Part shown: piece by piece, positions 50,790 to 63,826 of the stretch
How positions within the stretch are numbered: the first letter of the stretch is position 1
How the letters are laid out: each line of letters opens with the position of its first letter
Assembly (NCBI GenBank): GCA_026874595.1
Contig: CM049311.1
Coordinates: 13,855,676 to 13,919,675 of the forward strand
Length of the DNA: 64,000 bases
Source: Sipunculus nudus
Taxonomy: Eukaryota > Annelida > Sipuncula > Golfingiida > Sipunculidae
Direction of reading: 5' to 3'
The notes under the pieces: generated by a model
What the model saw: only the letters and a program-made list of their open reading frames with translations
Databases searched by the model: none
Told to the model about the DNA's origin: nothing
Made by a program: the position numbers and the translations under genes

Positions 50790-53700
50790 TAAAGACGGCG
50801 ATGACAGAAAGACCTGCGACACTATTGTAGCTTATTAACTGTCGCACTGGCACATAGTCACTGTGGCAGTATTGTAGCTTATTTATTGTGGCACACTGTC
50901 GCAGAGTTAGGATATCTACTGTGGTGTGTACTGTTGTACATTCTCACTCGGACAGTATTGTAGCTTATTGATTGTCACACATTGTCACTGCGACAGATTG
51001 TAGCTTATTAATTGTCACACTTTATCACTGCGACAGTATTGTATCTGATTTCTTGTCCAACATTGTCACTAAGACAGTATTGTAGCTAATCAATTGTTGC
51101 ATGTAGTCACTGTGACAGTATTGCAGCTTATTAATTGTCGCGTATAGTCACTGTGACAGTATAATAGCTTATTAGTTGTCACATATATTCACTGTGACAG
51201 TATTATAGCTTATTGAATGTTGCATATAGTCCCTGCAACAGTATTGTAGCTTATTAATTGTCTCACAATGTCACTGGGACAGTATTCCAGCTTATTTATT
51301 GTCACACATTTTCACTGCGATAGTGTTGTTTATTAGTTGTCACACATAGTCACTGGGACAGTATAATAGCTTATTAATTGTCGCATATAGTCACTGTGAC
51401 AGTATTGAAGCTCATAAATTGTCGCACATGGACACTACCACAGTATCATAGCTTAATAATTGCGTCACATTGTCACTGAGACAGTATTGTAGCTTTTTAA
51501 TTGTCGCACTTTGTCACTGCAACAGTATTGTAGCTCATTAATTGTTGCACATTGTCACTGAAACAAAATTGTAGCTTATTAATTGTCGCACTGGCAAATA
51601 GTCACTGCGACAGAATTATAGCTTATCAAGTGTTGCATATAGTCCCTGCTACAGTACTGTAGCTTATTAATTGTCTCACATTGTCACTGCGACAGTATAA
51701 TAGCTTATTAATTGTCGCATATATTCAGTGTGACAGTATTATAGCTTATTGAATGTCGCATATTGTAACCACAACAGTATTGTAGCTTACTAATTGTTGC
51801 ACATTGTCACTGAAACAAAATTGTAGCTTATTTATTGTCACACGTTATGGCAGAAGTAGGATATTCACTAGGCAATATGTCACAAACTGTCTCACATGTC
51901 ACTGTGGCATTATTGTAGCTTATTTATTGTCGCACATTGACACTGTGACAGTATAATAGCTTTTTAATTGTGGCATATAGTAACTGCGACAGTATTGCAG
52001 CTGACTTCTTGTCCCACATTGTCACTAAGACAGTATTGTAGCTTATCAGCTGTCACACATAGTTACTGCGACTGTATTATAGCTTATTAATTGTCGCCTG
52101 AGTCACTGTGACAGTATTGCAGCTTATTTATTGTTGGGCATTGACACTGCAACAGTATTATAGCTTATTATTTGTCACATATAGTCACTGTGACAGTATC
52201 ATAGCTTATTGAATGTGGCATTAGTCCCTGCTACAGTATTGTAGCTTATTAATTGTCTCACATTGTCACTGCGACATTATTATAGCTTATTAATTGTCGC
52301 ATATAGTGACTGCGAAAGTATTGTGGCTTATTAATTTTCGCATAAAGTCAATGCGACAGTATTGTAGCGTATTAATTGATGCACATTGTCACTGTGACAG
52401 TATGATAGCTTATTATTTCTTGCATTGAGAAACTGCGATAGTATTGTAGCTTATTACTTGTCACATTTAGTCACTGTGACAGTATTGTAGTTCATACATT
52501 CTTGCACATTAATTGTCACACGTTATGGCAGAAGTAGGATATTCACTAGGCAATGTGTCACAAACTGTCTCAAGTGTCACTGCGACAGGATTATAGCTTA
52601 TATAGTCACATATAGTCCCTGCAACAGTATTGTAGCTTATTAATTGTCTCACACTGTCATTGTGACAGTATTATAGCTTATTGAATGTCGCATATAATCC
52701 CTGCAACAGTATTGTAGCTTATTAATTCTCGCACATTAATTGTCACACATTATGGCAGAAGTAGGATATTCACTAGGTAATATGTGTCACAAACTGTCTC
52801 ACATGTCACTGCGGCAGTATTGTAGCATATTTTTTGTCACACATTGACACTGCAGCAGTATTGTAGCCTATTAATTGATGCATATAGTCACTGTGACATT
52901 TTGTGTACAATTAAGAGCTATGTCAGATCTATACACATGCAAACTTTCAGGGGGATATGTCAAACCAGTCTAGAGATATAAGCCTGAATGTCTGTAGTGT
53001 ATGCATAAATGTGCACCTGCCACAATAAAATCTAAGAAGATCAAGTTAGAAAAAAAAATAAACAAAATCCGGTACAGTTTTTTTGGATGACTGATTATTT
53101 GCAAAAAATTTGGTGATGCTAGCTCCTGTCATTTTTGAGATAGCTATGGTTAACTTACAGACGACTCACGACGTACAACGCCACACTATCGCATAAGCTC
53201 ACAGGTTCTTTAAAAAGGAAAATTAATTCCAGTCTTTATACCTGAAACAATAAACTGTCACCAAGCAGTTGTAAATTTATGTATGAGAACCATATATACA
53301 TAGAAACTTGAAGGAAAATGAAAATAAAAGATCCTCCCTTGTTGTTTGTTATAATTTCCATAGTGCGTGTGTAGATCCAAATACATAATTAGACTCCAAT
53401 CATTTTCACAGATACTTATATCTGATCATGTTATTGTGGTACACTGTCGCAGAGTTAGGATATCTACTGTGGTGTGTACTGTTGTATATTCTCACTTTGA
53501 CAGTATTGTAGCTTATTGATTGTCACACATTGTCACTGCGACAGATTGTAGCTTATTAATTGTCACACATTATCACTGCGACAGTATTGTAGCTGATTTC
53601 TTGTCCCACATTGTCACCAAGACAGTATTGTAGCTAATCAATTGTTGCATGTAGTCACTGTGACAGTATTGCAGCTTATTAATTGTCGCGTATAGTCACT

Positions 53701-55440
53701 GTGACAGTATAATAGCTTATTAGTTGTCACATATATTCACTGTGACAGTATTATAGCTTATTGAATGTTGCATATAGTCCTTGCAACAGTATTGTAGCTT
53801 ATTAATTGTCTCACAATCTCACTGGGACAGTATTCCAGCTTATTTATTGTCACACATTTTCACTGCGATAGTGTTGTTTATTAGTTGTCACAAATAGTCA
53901 CTGGGACAGTATAATAGCTTATTTATTGTCGCATATAATCACTGTGACAGTATTGAAGCTCATGAATTGTCGCTCATGGTCACAAATACAGTATCATAGC
54001 TTAATAATTGCGTCACATTGTCACTGAGACAGTATTGTAGCTTTTTAATTGTCGCACTTTGTCACTGCAACATTATTGTAGCTCATTAATTGTTGCACAT
54101 TGTCACTGAAACAAAATTGTAGCTTATTAATTGTCGCACTGGCAAATAGTAACTGCGACAGAATTATAGCTTATCAAGTGTTGCATATAGTCCCTGCTAC
54201 AGTACTGAAGCTTATTACTTGTCTCACATTGTCACTGCGACAGTATAATAGCTTATTAATTGTCGCATATATTCAGTGTGACAGTATTATAGCTTATTGA
54301 ATGTCGCATATTGTAACCACAACAGTATTGTAGCTTACTAATTGTTGCACATTGTCACTGAAACAAAATTGTAGCTTATTTATTGTCACACATTATGGCA
54401 GAAGTAGGATATTCACTAGGCAATGTGTCACAAACTGTCTCACATGTCACTGTGGCATTATTGTAGCTTATTTATTGTCGCACATTGACACTGTGACAGT
54501 ATAATAGCTTTTTAATTGTGGCATATAGTAACTGCGACAGTATTGCAGCTGACTTCTTGTCCCACATTGTCACAAAGACAGTATTGTAGCTTATCAGCTG
54601 TCACACATAGTCACTGCGACTGTATTATAGCTTATTAATTGTCGCCTGAGTCACTGTGACAGTATTGCAGCTTATTTATTGTTGGGCATTGACACTGCAA
54701 CAGTATTATAGCTTATTATTTGTCACATATAGTCACTGTGACAGTATCATAGCTTATTGAATGTGGCATTAGTCCCTGCTACAGTATTGTAGCTTATTAA
54801 TTGTCTCACATTGTCACTGCGACATTATTATAGCTTATTAATTGTCGCATATAGTGACTGCGAAAGTATTGTGGCTTATTAATTTTCGCATAAAGTCAAT
54901 GCGACAGTATTGTAGCGTATTAATTGATGCACATTGTCACTGTGACAGTATGATAGCTTATTATTTCTTGCATTGAGAAACTGCGATAGTATTGTAGCTT
55001 ATTACTTGTCACATTTAGTCACTGTGACAGTATTGTAGTTCATACATTCTTGCACATTAATTGTCACACGTTATGGCAGAAGTAGGATATTCACTAGGCA
55101 ATGTGTCACAAACTGTCTCAAGTGTCACTGCGACAGGATTATAGCTTATATAGTCACATATAGTCCCTGCAACAGTATTGTAGCTTATTAATTGTCTCAC
55201 ACTGTCATTGTGACAGTATTATAGCTTATTGAATGTCGCATATAATCCCTGCAACAGTATTGTAGCTTATTAATTCTCGCACATTAATTGTCAAACATTA
55301 TGGCAGAAGTAGGATATTCACTAGGCAATATGTGCCACAAACTGTCTCACATGTCACTGCGGCAGTATTGTAGCATATTTTTTGTCACACATTGACACTG
55401 CAGCAGTATTGTAGCTTATTAATTGATGCATATAGTCACT
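50790..55440 (+). repeat. 41-bp satellite
   Basis: Units such as 'gtcactgcgacagtat' followed by 'agcttattaattgtcgca' repeat with a 41-bp period; starts at 51601, 51642 and 51683 are exact. About 100 units in total lie across two higher-order copies, broken only by 53432-neighbouring non-repetitive DNA. Units carry GTCACTGTGAC-like palindromes. Point differences between neighbours are frequent while copies 2,548 bp apart are nearly identical, the signature of higher-order amplification. Confidence 0.92.
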
Positions 55441-55989
55441 GTGACATTTTGTGTACAATTAAGAGCTATGTGAGATCTATACACATGCAAAATTTCAGGC
55501 GGATATGTCAAACCAGTCCAGAGATATAAGCCTGAATGTCTGTAGTGTATGCATAAATGTAGGTGGTGCCACCTGCCACAATAAAATCTAAGAAGATCAA
55601 GTTAGAAAAAAAATAAACAAAATCCGGTACAGTTTTTTTTTGGATGACTGATTATTTGCAAAAAATTTGGTGATGCTAGCTCCTGTCATTTTTGAGATAG
55701 CTATGGTTAACGTACAGACGACTCACGACGTACAACGCCGCACCATCGCATAAGCTCACAGGTTCTTTAAAAAGGAAAATTAATTCCAGTCTTTATACCT
55801 GAAACAATAAACTGTCACCAAGCAGTTGTAAATTTATGTATGAGAACCATATATACATAGAAACTTGAAGGAAAATGAAAATAAAAGATCCTCCTTTGCT
55901 GTTGGTTATAATTTCCATAGTGCGTGTGTAGATCCAAATACATAATTAGACTCCAATCATTTTCACTGATACTTATATCTGATCATGTT
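50884..55989 (+). repeat. Two-copy 2.55-kb higher-order tandem duplication
   Basis: Copy A is 50884-53431 and copy B 53432-55989, each starting 'tattgtgg' then 'acactgtcgcagagttag' and ending at 'ctgatcatgtt'. Each copy comprises about 2 kb of 41-bp satellite, including three 'ggcagaagtaggatattcac' interruptions, plus about 540 bp of non-satellite sequence beginning 'cattttgtgtacaattaa'. Copies differ by scattered substitutions and small indels (for example 'gtgcacctgcc' against 'gtaggtggtgccacctgcc'). Confidence 0.92.
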
Positions 55990-57185
55990 GTTTCAGTATA
56001 GCATGAATTAACTGTGATATCCATTCATTAGCACAGCTGACTATAAGTCATCTGAGCTATAGTCGTGGTCCTTTGTCCGTCATCCGTCCTGCCGTAAACA
56101 GGGCACATTTTAAAACCGTTGGACCTACGAATACAAACTTCTGCATACCATTACCCCTAAATCTCCTACCATACCAAAAATTTGGTCATTAGGATTTCAT
56201 TCCTTCGAGATAATAAGGAAAAACCTCCGTTTTTCATAAAAAAAAGCCATTGTTACACTTCAAGGCTGCCTAATATCAAAACCACTGATTTGTTTTTTAT
56301 TATATTTAGTATTCATATATTTCCATAAATTTTCTATGCACATACCAAAATTTAGGTCAGTATTTGGTATTTTTTTTAAGTTATGGGCCTAAATATAATA
56401 CAATTTTTGAAAAATCAGAAAATATATTTGCTCACATAACATGAGAAATGCTGAAGCAGGAGACTTTTTTAGGAATATAACTTTGTTTAATCAAGATTCA
56501 ATTGTTTACCCAAAATTAGATCTGAATTTTGCCAATTTTTAAAGTTATTAGCATAAATAAAAAATAGCTTAAATTTTGTCCAACTTTGGCAATGGCATGT
56601 TTTTTTCCCTGTAAACACTGTTGATTTAATTTTCACAATACATATACATAAGGATTTAATCTTTTAAATTCTGAAATTTCAAAGTAATTGATTGAAAAGA
56701 GTAGCTTTTATTCAAGTTTTCATACACCATGTCAAGTGTTGTTTACATCTAGCCCAACTAGTAGTACAGCCTTCACTTGCATTATGTAACCCACCCCAGG
56801 CGGTTCAGGCCCGGCTATCCGCTTCCCAGTTATCCGCTTCCCAAATATCTGCTCACCAAATATCCGCGTGCCCGGATATCCGTGTGTGAGCGTTAATGGT
56901 CGAAAATGACCCTGCACGGTTCATATATGCAACGGTCATGGAAAAAGAAGATGAAGGAAGACATCAAGGAACATTTAGATACAAGAGCTACCGGCTTTTT
57001 AGCATAATTGACCAGATCGCGACATCGCTGTCGAGGCTGGTGTCCTGAACTTGGTGAACGAATTACCCATGTGAGCGATCACTTAACCGCGACGCTCCAA
57101 GCGAACTTGTACGTGTGAGGCCATCCCAGAATGAGGTTAAAACACTGCTTTTATTAAATTATTATTAATCTTACGTTTTTGTGTC
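55990..57185. other. Spacer between satellite arrays
   Basis: No gene is seen. The part from 56036, 'ctgagctatagtcgtggtcc', followed by T-rich sequence, looks like a decayed dispersed repeat. At 56800-56880 short phrases of 'atccgcttccca' and 'atatccgcg' repeat three to five times. Confidence 0.45.
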
Positions 57186-59545
57186 AGCTGTGACTGTCGT
57201 CGTCGGCAGTGCTGCCACCACAAACTACTCCAAGAGGCTAGCACTGTCGTCGTCGTCGTTGTCATTGGCAGAACCAAGAGAGAGGCAGCTTTGCTGTGAC
57301 TGTAGTCGTCGGCAGTGCTGTCGCCACAAACTACTCCAAGAGGCCAGCACTGTCGTCGTCGTCGTCATTAGCAGAACAGACAGGGAGGCAGCTTTGCTGT
57401 GACTGTCGTCGTCGGCAGTGCTGCCGCCACAAAATACTCCAAGAGGCCAGCACTGTCGTCGTCGTCGTCGTCATTGGCAGAACCAAGAGGGAGGCAGCTT
57501 TGCTGTGACTGTCGTCGTCGGCAGTGCTGCCGCCACATACTATTCCAAGAAGCCAGCACTGTCGTCCTCGTCGTCGTCATTGGCAGAACCAAGAGGGAGG
57601 CAGCTTTGCTGTGACTGTCGTCGTCGCCAGTGCTGCCGCCAAAAACTACTCCAAGAGGCCAGCACTGTCGTCGTCGTCGTCATTGGCAGAACCAACAGGG
57701 GGGCAGCTTTGCTCTGACTGTCGTCGTCGGCAGTGCTGCCGCCACAAACTACTCCAAGAGGCCAACACTGTCGTCGTCGTCGTCGTCATTGGCAGAACCA
57801 AGAGGGAGGCAGCTTAGCTGTGACTGACGTCGTCGGCAGTGCTGCCGCCACAAACTACTTCAAGAAGCCAGCACTGTCGTCGTCATCGTCATTGGCAGAA
57901 CCAAGAGGAAGGCAGCTTTGCTGTGACTGTCGTCGTCGGCAGTGCTGCCGCCACAAACTACTCCAAGAAGCCAGCACTGTCGTTGTCGTCGTCGTCATTG
58001 GCAGAACCAAGAGGGAGGCAGCTTTGCTGTGACTGTCGTCGTCGGCAGTGCTGCCGCCACAAACTACTCCAAGAGGCCAGCACTGTCGTCGTCGTCTTCA
58101 TTGGCAGAACCATCAGGGAGGCAGCTTTCCTGTGACTGTCGTCGTCGGCAGTGCTGCCGCCACAAACTACTCCAAGAGGCCAGCACTGTCGTCGTCGTCG
58201 TCATTGGCAGAACCAAAAGGGGGGCAGCTTTGCTGTGACTGTCGTCGTCGGCAGTGCTGCCGCCACAAACTACTTCAAGAGGCCAACACTGTCGTCGTCG
58301 TTGTCGTCATTGGCAGAACCAAGAGGGAGGCAGCTTTGCTTTGACTGTCGTTGTCGGCAGTGCTGCCGCCGCAAACTACTCCAAGAGGCCAGCACTGTCG
58401 TCGTCGTCGTCATTGGCAGAACCAAGAGAGAGGCAGCTTTGCTGTGACTGTCGTCGTCGGCAGTGCCGCCGCCACAAACAACTCCAAGAGGCCAGCACTG
58501 TCGTCGTCGTCGTCGTCATTGGCAGAACCATCAGGGACGCAACTGTGCTGTGACTGTCGTCGTCGTAGTCGTCATTGGCAGAACCAAGAGGGAGGCAGCT
58601 TTGCGGTGACTGTCGTCGTCGGCAGTGCTGCCGCCACAAACTACTCCAAGAAGCCAGCACTGTCGTCGTCGTCGTCATTGGCAGAACCATCAGGGAGTAA
58701 GCTTTGCTGTGAGTGTCGTCGCTGGCAGTGCTGCCGCCACATACTACTCCAAGAGGCCAGCACTGTCGTCGTCGTCGTCGTCATTGGCAGAACCATCAGG
58801 GAGGAAGCTTTGCTGTGACTGTCGTCGTCGGCAGTGCTGCCGCCACAAACTACTCCAAGAGGCCCGCACTGTCGTCGTCGTCGTCGTCATTGTCAGAACC
58901 AAGAGGGAGGCAGCTTTGCTGTGACTGTCGTCGTCGGCAGTGCTGCCGCCACAAACTACTCCAAGAGGCCAGCACTGTCGTCGTCGTCGTCGTCATTGTC
59001 AGAACCAAGAGGGAGGCGGCTTTGCTGTGACTGTCGTCGTCGGCAGTGCTGCCGCCACAAACTACTCCAAGAGGCCAGCACTGTCATCGTCGTCGTCATT
59101 GGCCGAACCATCAGGGAGGCAGCTTTGCTGTGATTGTCGTCGTCGGCAGTGCTGCCGCCACAAACTACTCCAAGAGGCCAGCACTGTCATCGTCGTCGTC
59201 GTCATTGGCAGAACCATCAGGGAGACAGCTTTGCTGTGACTGTCGTCGTCAGCAGTGCTGCCACCACAAACTACTCCAAGTGGCCAGCACTGTCATCGTC
59301 GTCGTCGTCATTGGCAGAACCATCATTGAGGCAGCTGTGCTGTGACTGTCATCGTCGGCAGTGCTGTGACTGTCGTCGTCGGCAGTGCTGCCGCCACAAA
59401 CTACTCCAAGAGGCCAGCACTGTCGTCGTCGTCGTCATTTGCAGAACCAAGAGGGAGGCAGCTTTGCTGTGACTGTCGTCGTCGGCAGTGCTGTGACTGT
59501 CGTCGTCGGCAGTGCTGCCGCCACAAACTACTCCAAGAGGCCAGG
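57186..59545 (-). repeat. ~105-bp (GAC)n-containing satellite array, inverted right arm
   Basis: About 22 units are the reverse complement of the 46517-50780 unit: 'gtcgtcgtcggcagtgctgc', 'cgccacaaactactccaaga', 'ggccagcactgtcgtcgtcg' and 'cattggcagaacca'. Units again vary by (GTC)n copy number in 3-bp steps. Some are hybrid or shortened, for example near 58550 and 59340-59500, where part of a unit is repeated. Both edges are fairly sharp. The arm faces the left array across about 6.4 kb, forming a very large imperfect inverted repeat. Confidence 0.93.
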
Positions 59546-60340
59546 ATTCCCCCTACATCGGGAGCGGCAGAGATGGGGCGAGAATACGCACGGAATACGT
59601 TGGATGTGTGTCACACATGCGGTCGGCCGATATGTTAAGTGCTTACCATACACGCTCGGCATGAGCACTGCATTGCAGCACGAAAATCAATGTTGCGCAC
59701 TGCTTACGCAACTCATTAGCATATCATACACCATGGATGCGCTTTATTCGTTACTTATACGCTAGATAAGCGTCGCACCTAAGTAAAAATAGACAATTTT
59801 CAAAATTTTGAGCGTACAGCTGCGTATTGAAAATTCTACTACGGAACTCATTAAGACCTGATATACGCAGAGGTGCGACAGGGCCTTTGAGAAAAGTCAA
59901 GTTGAGAACGATAATTTTATTTGAATAGGAAGCTTAATAATATTGGTTTATATGAAAGAGAAAGAAACCATGAAACTGTTCATATGTGATATTTGAGTAA
60001 GATTTGTTTGCTTAGGTATTCATTCATGGGGCCGTGATGCTGAAAAAGCAAGCGACCGCTTTGGCGTGCCATTTTGTCTCGCTGTTTCACGTACTGACGT
60101 GGACTGAAAACAGTGAACTGGTTTTTAGTCAATCGAATGCCACTCGACTTTAAAATCCATTTGTGAACCCAAGGATAACACAGGTATTTATAGTAAACTT
60201 CATAAAACCGGATATAGTTTTTATAGATTTGGCAGATGGCGCTGTAGTGAGCTGCCCGTGTCGTTCTTAGTGCTAATGAATAAGGCAAGTTTTTAAGAGA
60301 CTTCTGTTTTTAACAACTTCAAAACTCAACACAAGGAATT
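59546..60340. other. Flank between satellite and retrotransposon
   Basis: The first 330 bases are rich in 'tacgc' and 'gcgca' phrases like the left flank of the satellite complex. The rest shows no gene. The 5' end of the retrotransposon may begin within the last few hundred bases; I cannot place it. Confidence 0.4.
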
Positions 60341-60559
60341 ATGAACGTTAAGATATCACAGTGCCTGAGGTATTTGGTGACATTACTGCTTATTTATGGT
60401 AGAATCATGCGGTGTATTCGAGTACTTGAATTATCGTCCACCGAGGTTTGTTTACCTGGTGACCATACTAGCAACAGCGCTCAAGCGCTTGGATTACCGC
60501 CCGCCCCGGAATGTTTACATAGTGACCGGACCGGCAACAAGACAAGAAACGCAGTTCTC

Positions 60560-61560
60560 CAGTACAACAGAAATGAACTTATTCACATAGGTGAGAACAT
60601 TAAAAAAGATTATAGACTGAAGATATTAAATGCTAATGCTGTTACAACCATCAGGAAACTTAGAATTAATAGAAGGGGAACCAGAGCCGGTAAACAACGC
60701 AATTATAAACACCATGGGGGAGTATGTGTGGACACCTGAAAAGTCTGAAGCAAGTTTATCAGTTAAATGACAAACTGACTAGAGGTAATAAATCTAAAGG
60801 CATTCAGGCAGTTCTGGTGAATGCCCGGTCAATTAGAAACAAAGATATGCTATTAATGGACTTTTTAACTGAGATCAACTCGGATATATGTTTAGTGACT
60901 GAAACATGGCTTGGAAATGAAGATGACGACGCATGGCTAGGAACAAGTGAACTTACAAAACACGGCTATCGTGTTGACTTCGTAAACCGTGAACGCAGGG
61001 GTGGGGGACTTGCTATTATTTACGATTCCGCCCTGGCTGTTCAGAGACAAACAAACCGTCAGCTACAATCCATGCATCTTGTTTAATGGAAAGTAACAAC
61101 ATCAAGCAAGGTATCATTTATGATAAATGCAGTGTATCATCCACCTTATTCTGCTAGAAATCCAATAACAAACGCAGTTTTCTTAGATGAATTCACAGAA
61201 ATACTCACAGACTCTATCACAATAGACTCGAACAACATTTTCATGGGAGATTTAAACATACATTTAAATGATGAACATGATCATGATGCTGAAATTCTAA
61301 GGGATACACTGTGTGCCCTAGGCCTGACACAGCACGTGGATTTCTATACTCATACAGCTGGCAACATATTAGATGTGGTAATCACTGAGGCGGGCAGTAA
61401 TATCAGAGTGACCAAATGTGTACCTGGACCTTTTATTTCCGATCATCGTGCTGTAGTCTGTGAATTTACAACTCCAAAAGATGACATCACATCACAGGTG
61501 TGTTACTATAGAAAGTTAAATGAAATAAACACAACAGAGATGGAAAAAGGATCTAAATGA
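60560..61560 (+). pseudogene. Endonuclease part of the retrotransposon, broken
   Basis: A leader 'VLQYNRNELIHIG' to 'RRGTRAGKQR' lies in one frame and is followed, after a frameshift near 60735, by an AP-like endonuclease. It shows 'VNARSIRNKD', 'VTETWLG', 'MGDLNIHL' and 'ISDHRAVVCEF', so the Asn, Glu, Asp-x-Asn and Asp-His catalytic residues of the family are in place. An in-frame TAA at 61084-61086 interrupts it. Another frameshift near 61545 leads into the reverse-transcriptase region. The protein would nick target DNA to prime reverse transcription. Confidence 0.82.
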
Positions 61561-63651
61561 AATCACATTGTCTGATAAAAACAGTGACATTGACATATTA
61601 GTAAACAAGTTAGAAAGTGATTTCCGTGTCATTCTGGACAAACATGCCCCACTTAAAGCTAAGAAATTAACCAACAGAAAGAAGTATCCATGGTACAATG
61701 AGGACATTAAAGAACAAAAAAGAAAACTAAGACGCAGGGAGAGGTTGTGGAAAAAATACAGGACAGATTTTACATTGAAAGCTCTAAAATGAGAACGGGC
61801 GAAATATAAAAACATGCTTAAATTATCAAAAATAAAAACACTAAGTGAAAAGATACAAGAATGCGGAGATAACACAAAGAAACTATACAAGCTTGTCACT
61901 GAGATTACAGGTGTTAATAAAGACAATCCACTGCCAAAGGGGCTATGTGATGAGGACCTAGCAAACCAATTTGCCGACTTTTTCCTGAGTAAAATAAACA
62001 AAATAAGATCAAGTCTGGACAAATTTCCACATTATCAGCCTAGAAGAAAAGATGTGAAATCTTTAAATAATTTCAGGCCTCTGTCTCAGAGAGATGTTAC
62101 AGCCATTATCAATAGTTTGCCACGTAAGAGCTGCGAAACAGATGCACTGCCAACTATTCTTCTGAAGAAAATGCTTCCAGCAGTGATAGGAAAAATAACA
62201 GACATTATTAACATTTCACTGGTTGAAGGGAGATTTCCTAGAAGTTGGAAGGAGGCTATAGTACGTCCCCTTCTGAAAAAAAACTGGTCTTGAATTAATA
62301 TCTTCAAATTACAGACCTGTGAGTAATTTACCATTTTTTATCAAAAGTACTCGAGAAAGCAGCCTTGTCTGAATTTAATCAACATACTAAGAGTCAAGAA
62401 TTAATGCCAGATTATCAGTCAGCATACAGAGCTAATTACTCGTGTGAAACTGCACTAATCAAACTGACTAACGACATATTATGGGCGATGGAACGTCAGG
62501 AAATTACAGCAATGATGGCAATAGATTTGTCAGCCGCTTTTGACACGGTTGATCACTCAATTTTATTAGAAGTGCTATACAATAAATTCGGTATAAATGG
62601 AAAAGTTCTGGAATGGTTTGACAGTTACCTAAGACCGAGATAATGTAAAGTGAAAATAGGTGAGAAGTTTTCAAGGAATATGGACCTAACTTTCTCGGTT
62701 CCTCAAGGAAGCTGTGCAGGGCCAATCCTTTATCTGGCGTATGCCAGTACAATACAGGAAGTTATTCCAGGAGACATCCAACTTCATGGATATGCAGATG
62801 ACCATGCAATTAAGTGTTCATTCAGTGCTAACAATCGTCAAGCAGAGAACGCCACCATCCGAAAACTGGAAACTTGTGCGAAAGACATTAAAACGTGGAT
62901 GGACTCAAACAGACTGAAAATGAATAATTCCAAGACAGAATTCATTATGTTTGGTAACAATGGACAGTTGTCAAAATGCACATCATCTCAGTTAAATGTA
63001 AACGGAGAACACGTTGAACTTTCAGATAATATTAAATACTTGGGAGCTTGGCTGGACAAGCAGCTAAATTTCAAACATCACATTTCATTGAAATGTAGAA
63101 CTGCAATGCATAATATTCATAGAATTAAGCAGATCAGATCCATACTCACAATGGAAGCAACCCACACATTAGTTCGTGGACTAGTCATGTCTCACCTTGA
63201 CTATTGCAATGGAATTTTATTTGGTTTACCAGAAAGATCAATTAAAAAGCTACAACGTGTGCAAAACTTTGCAGCAAAATTAGTATTAAACAAGGAAAAA
63301 TACGAAAGTGCAACGGTAGCTCGTAAGGCATTACACTGGTTACCTATTCGTGCTCGCATAGAACATAAAGTCTTGACCGTTGTCTTCAAATGCTTAGAAG
63401 GAACTGCACCAGATTACCTTAAGAAATTGATAGAGGTACAGAAACCAGGCAGATTACGGCTTAGATCTGACAGGGGTGTAAGAAGGCTCGTAGTACCCCC
63501 TACAAAACGGAAAACTTTTGCTTCGCGATCTTTCAGTGTTTGTGGTCTAGAACTATGGAATAGCATTCCAGAAGAACTGAAAGCAGTATCACGTATTGAA
63601 CAATTTAAGAAGGACGTTAAAACTTACCTTTTTAGAAAATACTATACCTAA
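61561..63651 (+). pseudogene. Reverse transcriptase part of the retrotransposon, broken
   Basis: Motifs in order: the 'HAPLKAKKLTNRKKYPWYN' linker, 'WKEAIVRPLLKK', 'NYRPVSNLPF', 'YQSAYRANYSCETAL', 'MAIDLSAAFDTVDHSILL', 'VPQGSCAGPILY' and the catalytic 'YADDHA', then the C-terminal domain to a stop at 63651. Lesions: TGA at 61790-61792 (CGA expected), an extra base in an A run near 62280 and another in a T run near 62334, and TAA at 62641-62643. The last 333 codons are intact. This frame would polymerise cDNA at the nicked target. Confidence 0.85.
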
Positions 63652-63826
63652 ATATTTTTATTTTTTACCGATATAACTATTTTAGCTTTTTAGTGTCATT
63701 TAAAATTTAGTAAATATGTGGTTCTATTTTTAAGTATGATGTTTTAGTTGTAAAGCGCATTTGAAACATATGTGTAAAAATAGCGGTATACGAAATAAAT
63801 ATAGTTATAGTTATAGTTATAGTTGT

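Larger units (their letters stand above)
60341..63826 (+). mobile_element. Inactive CR1/L2/Rex1-like non-LTR retrotransposon
   Basis: Coding order is a basic leader, AP-type endonuclease, reverse transcriptase and a C-terminal domain ('LHWLPIRARIEHKVL' to 'FSVCGLELWNSIP') common in CR1/L2/Rex1-type elements. The 3' end has the typical 'tgtaaagcgc' to 'gcggtatacgaaataaat' tail and a short (GTTATA)n run at about 63803-63824. The reading frame is broken by stops and frameshifts throughout, so it is a dead copy. Clade naming is from family style; a tree is needed to choose between CR1, L2 and Rex1. Confidence 0.85.

Noticed and set aside
57181-59765. Ladder of ~99-residue plus-strand open frames
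   Set aside because: Same satellite in reverse orientation.
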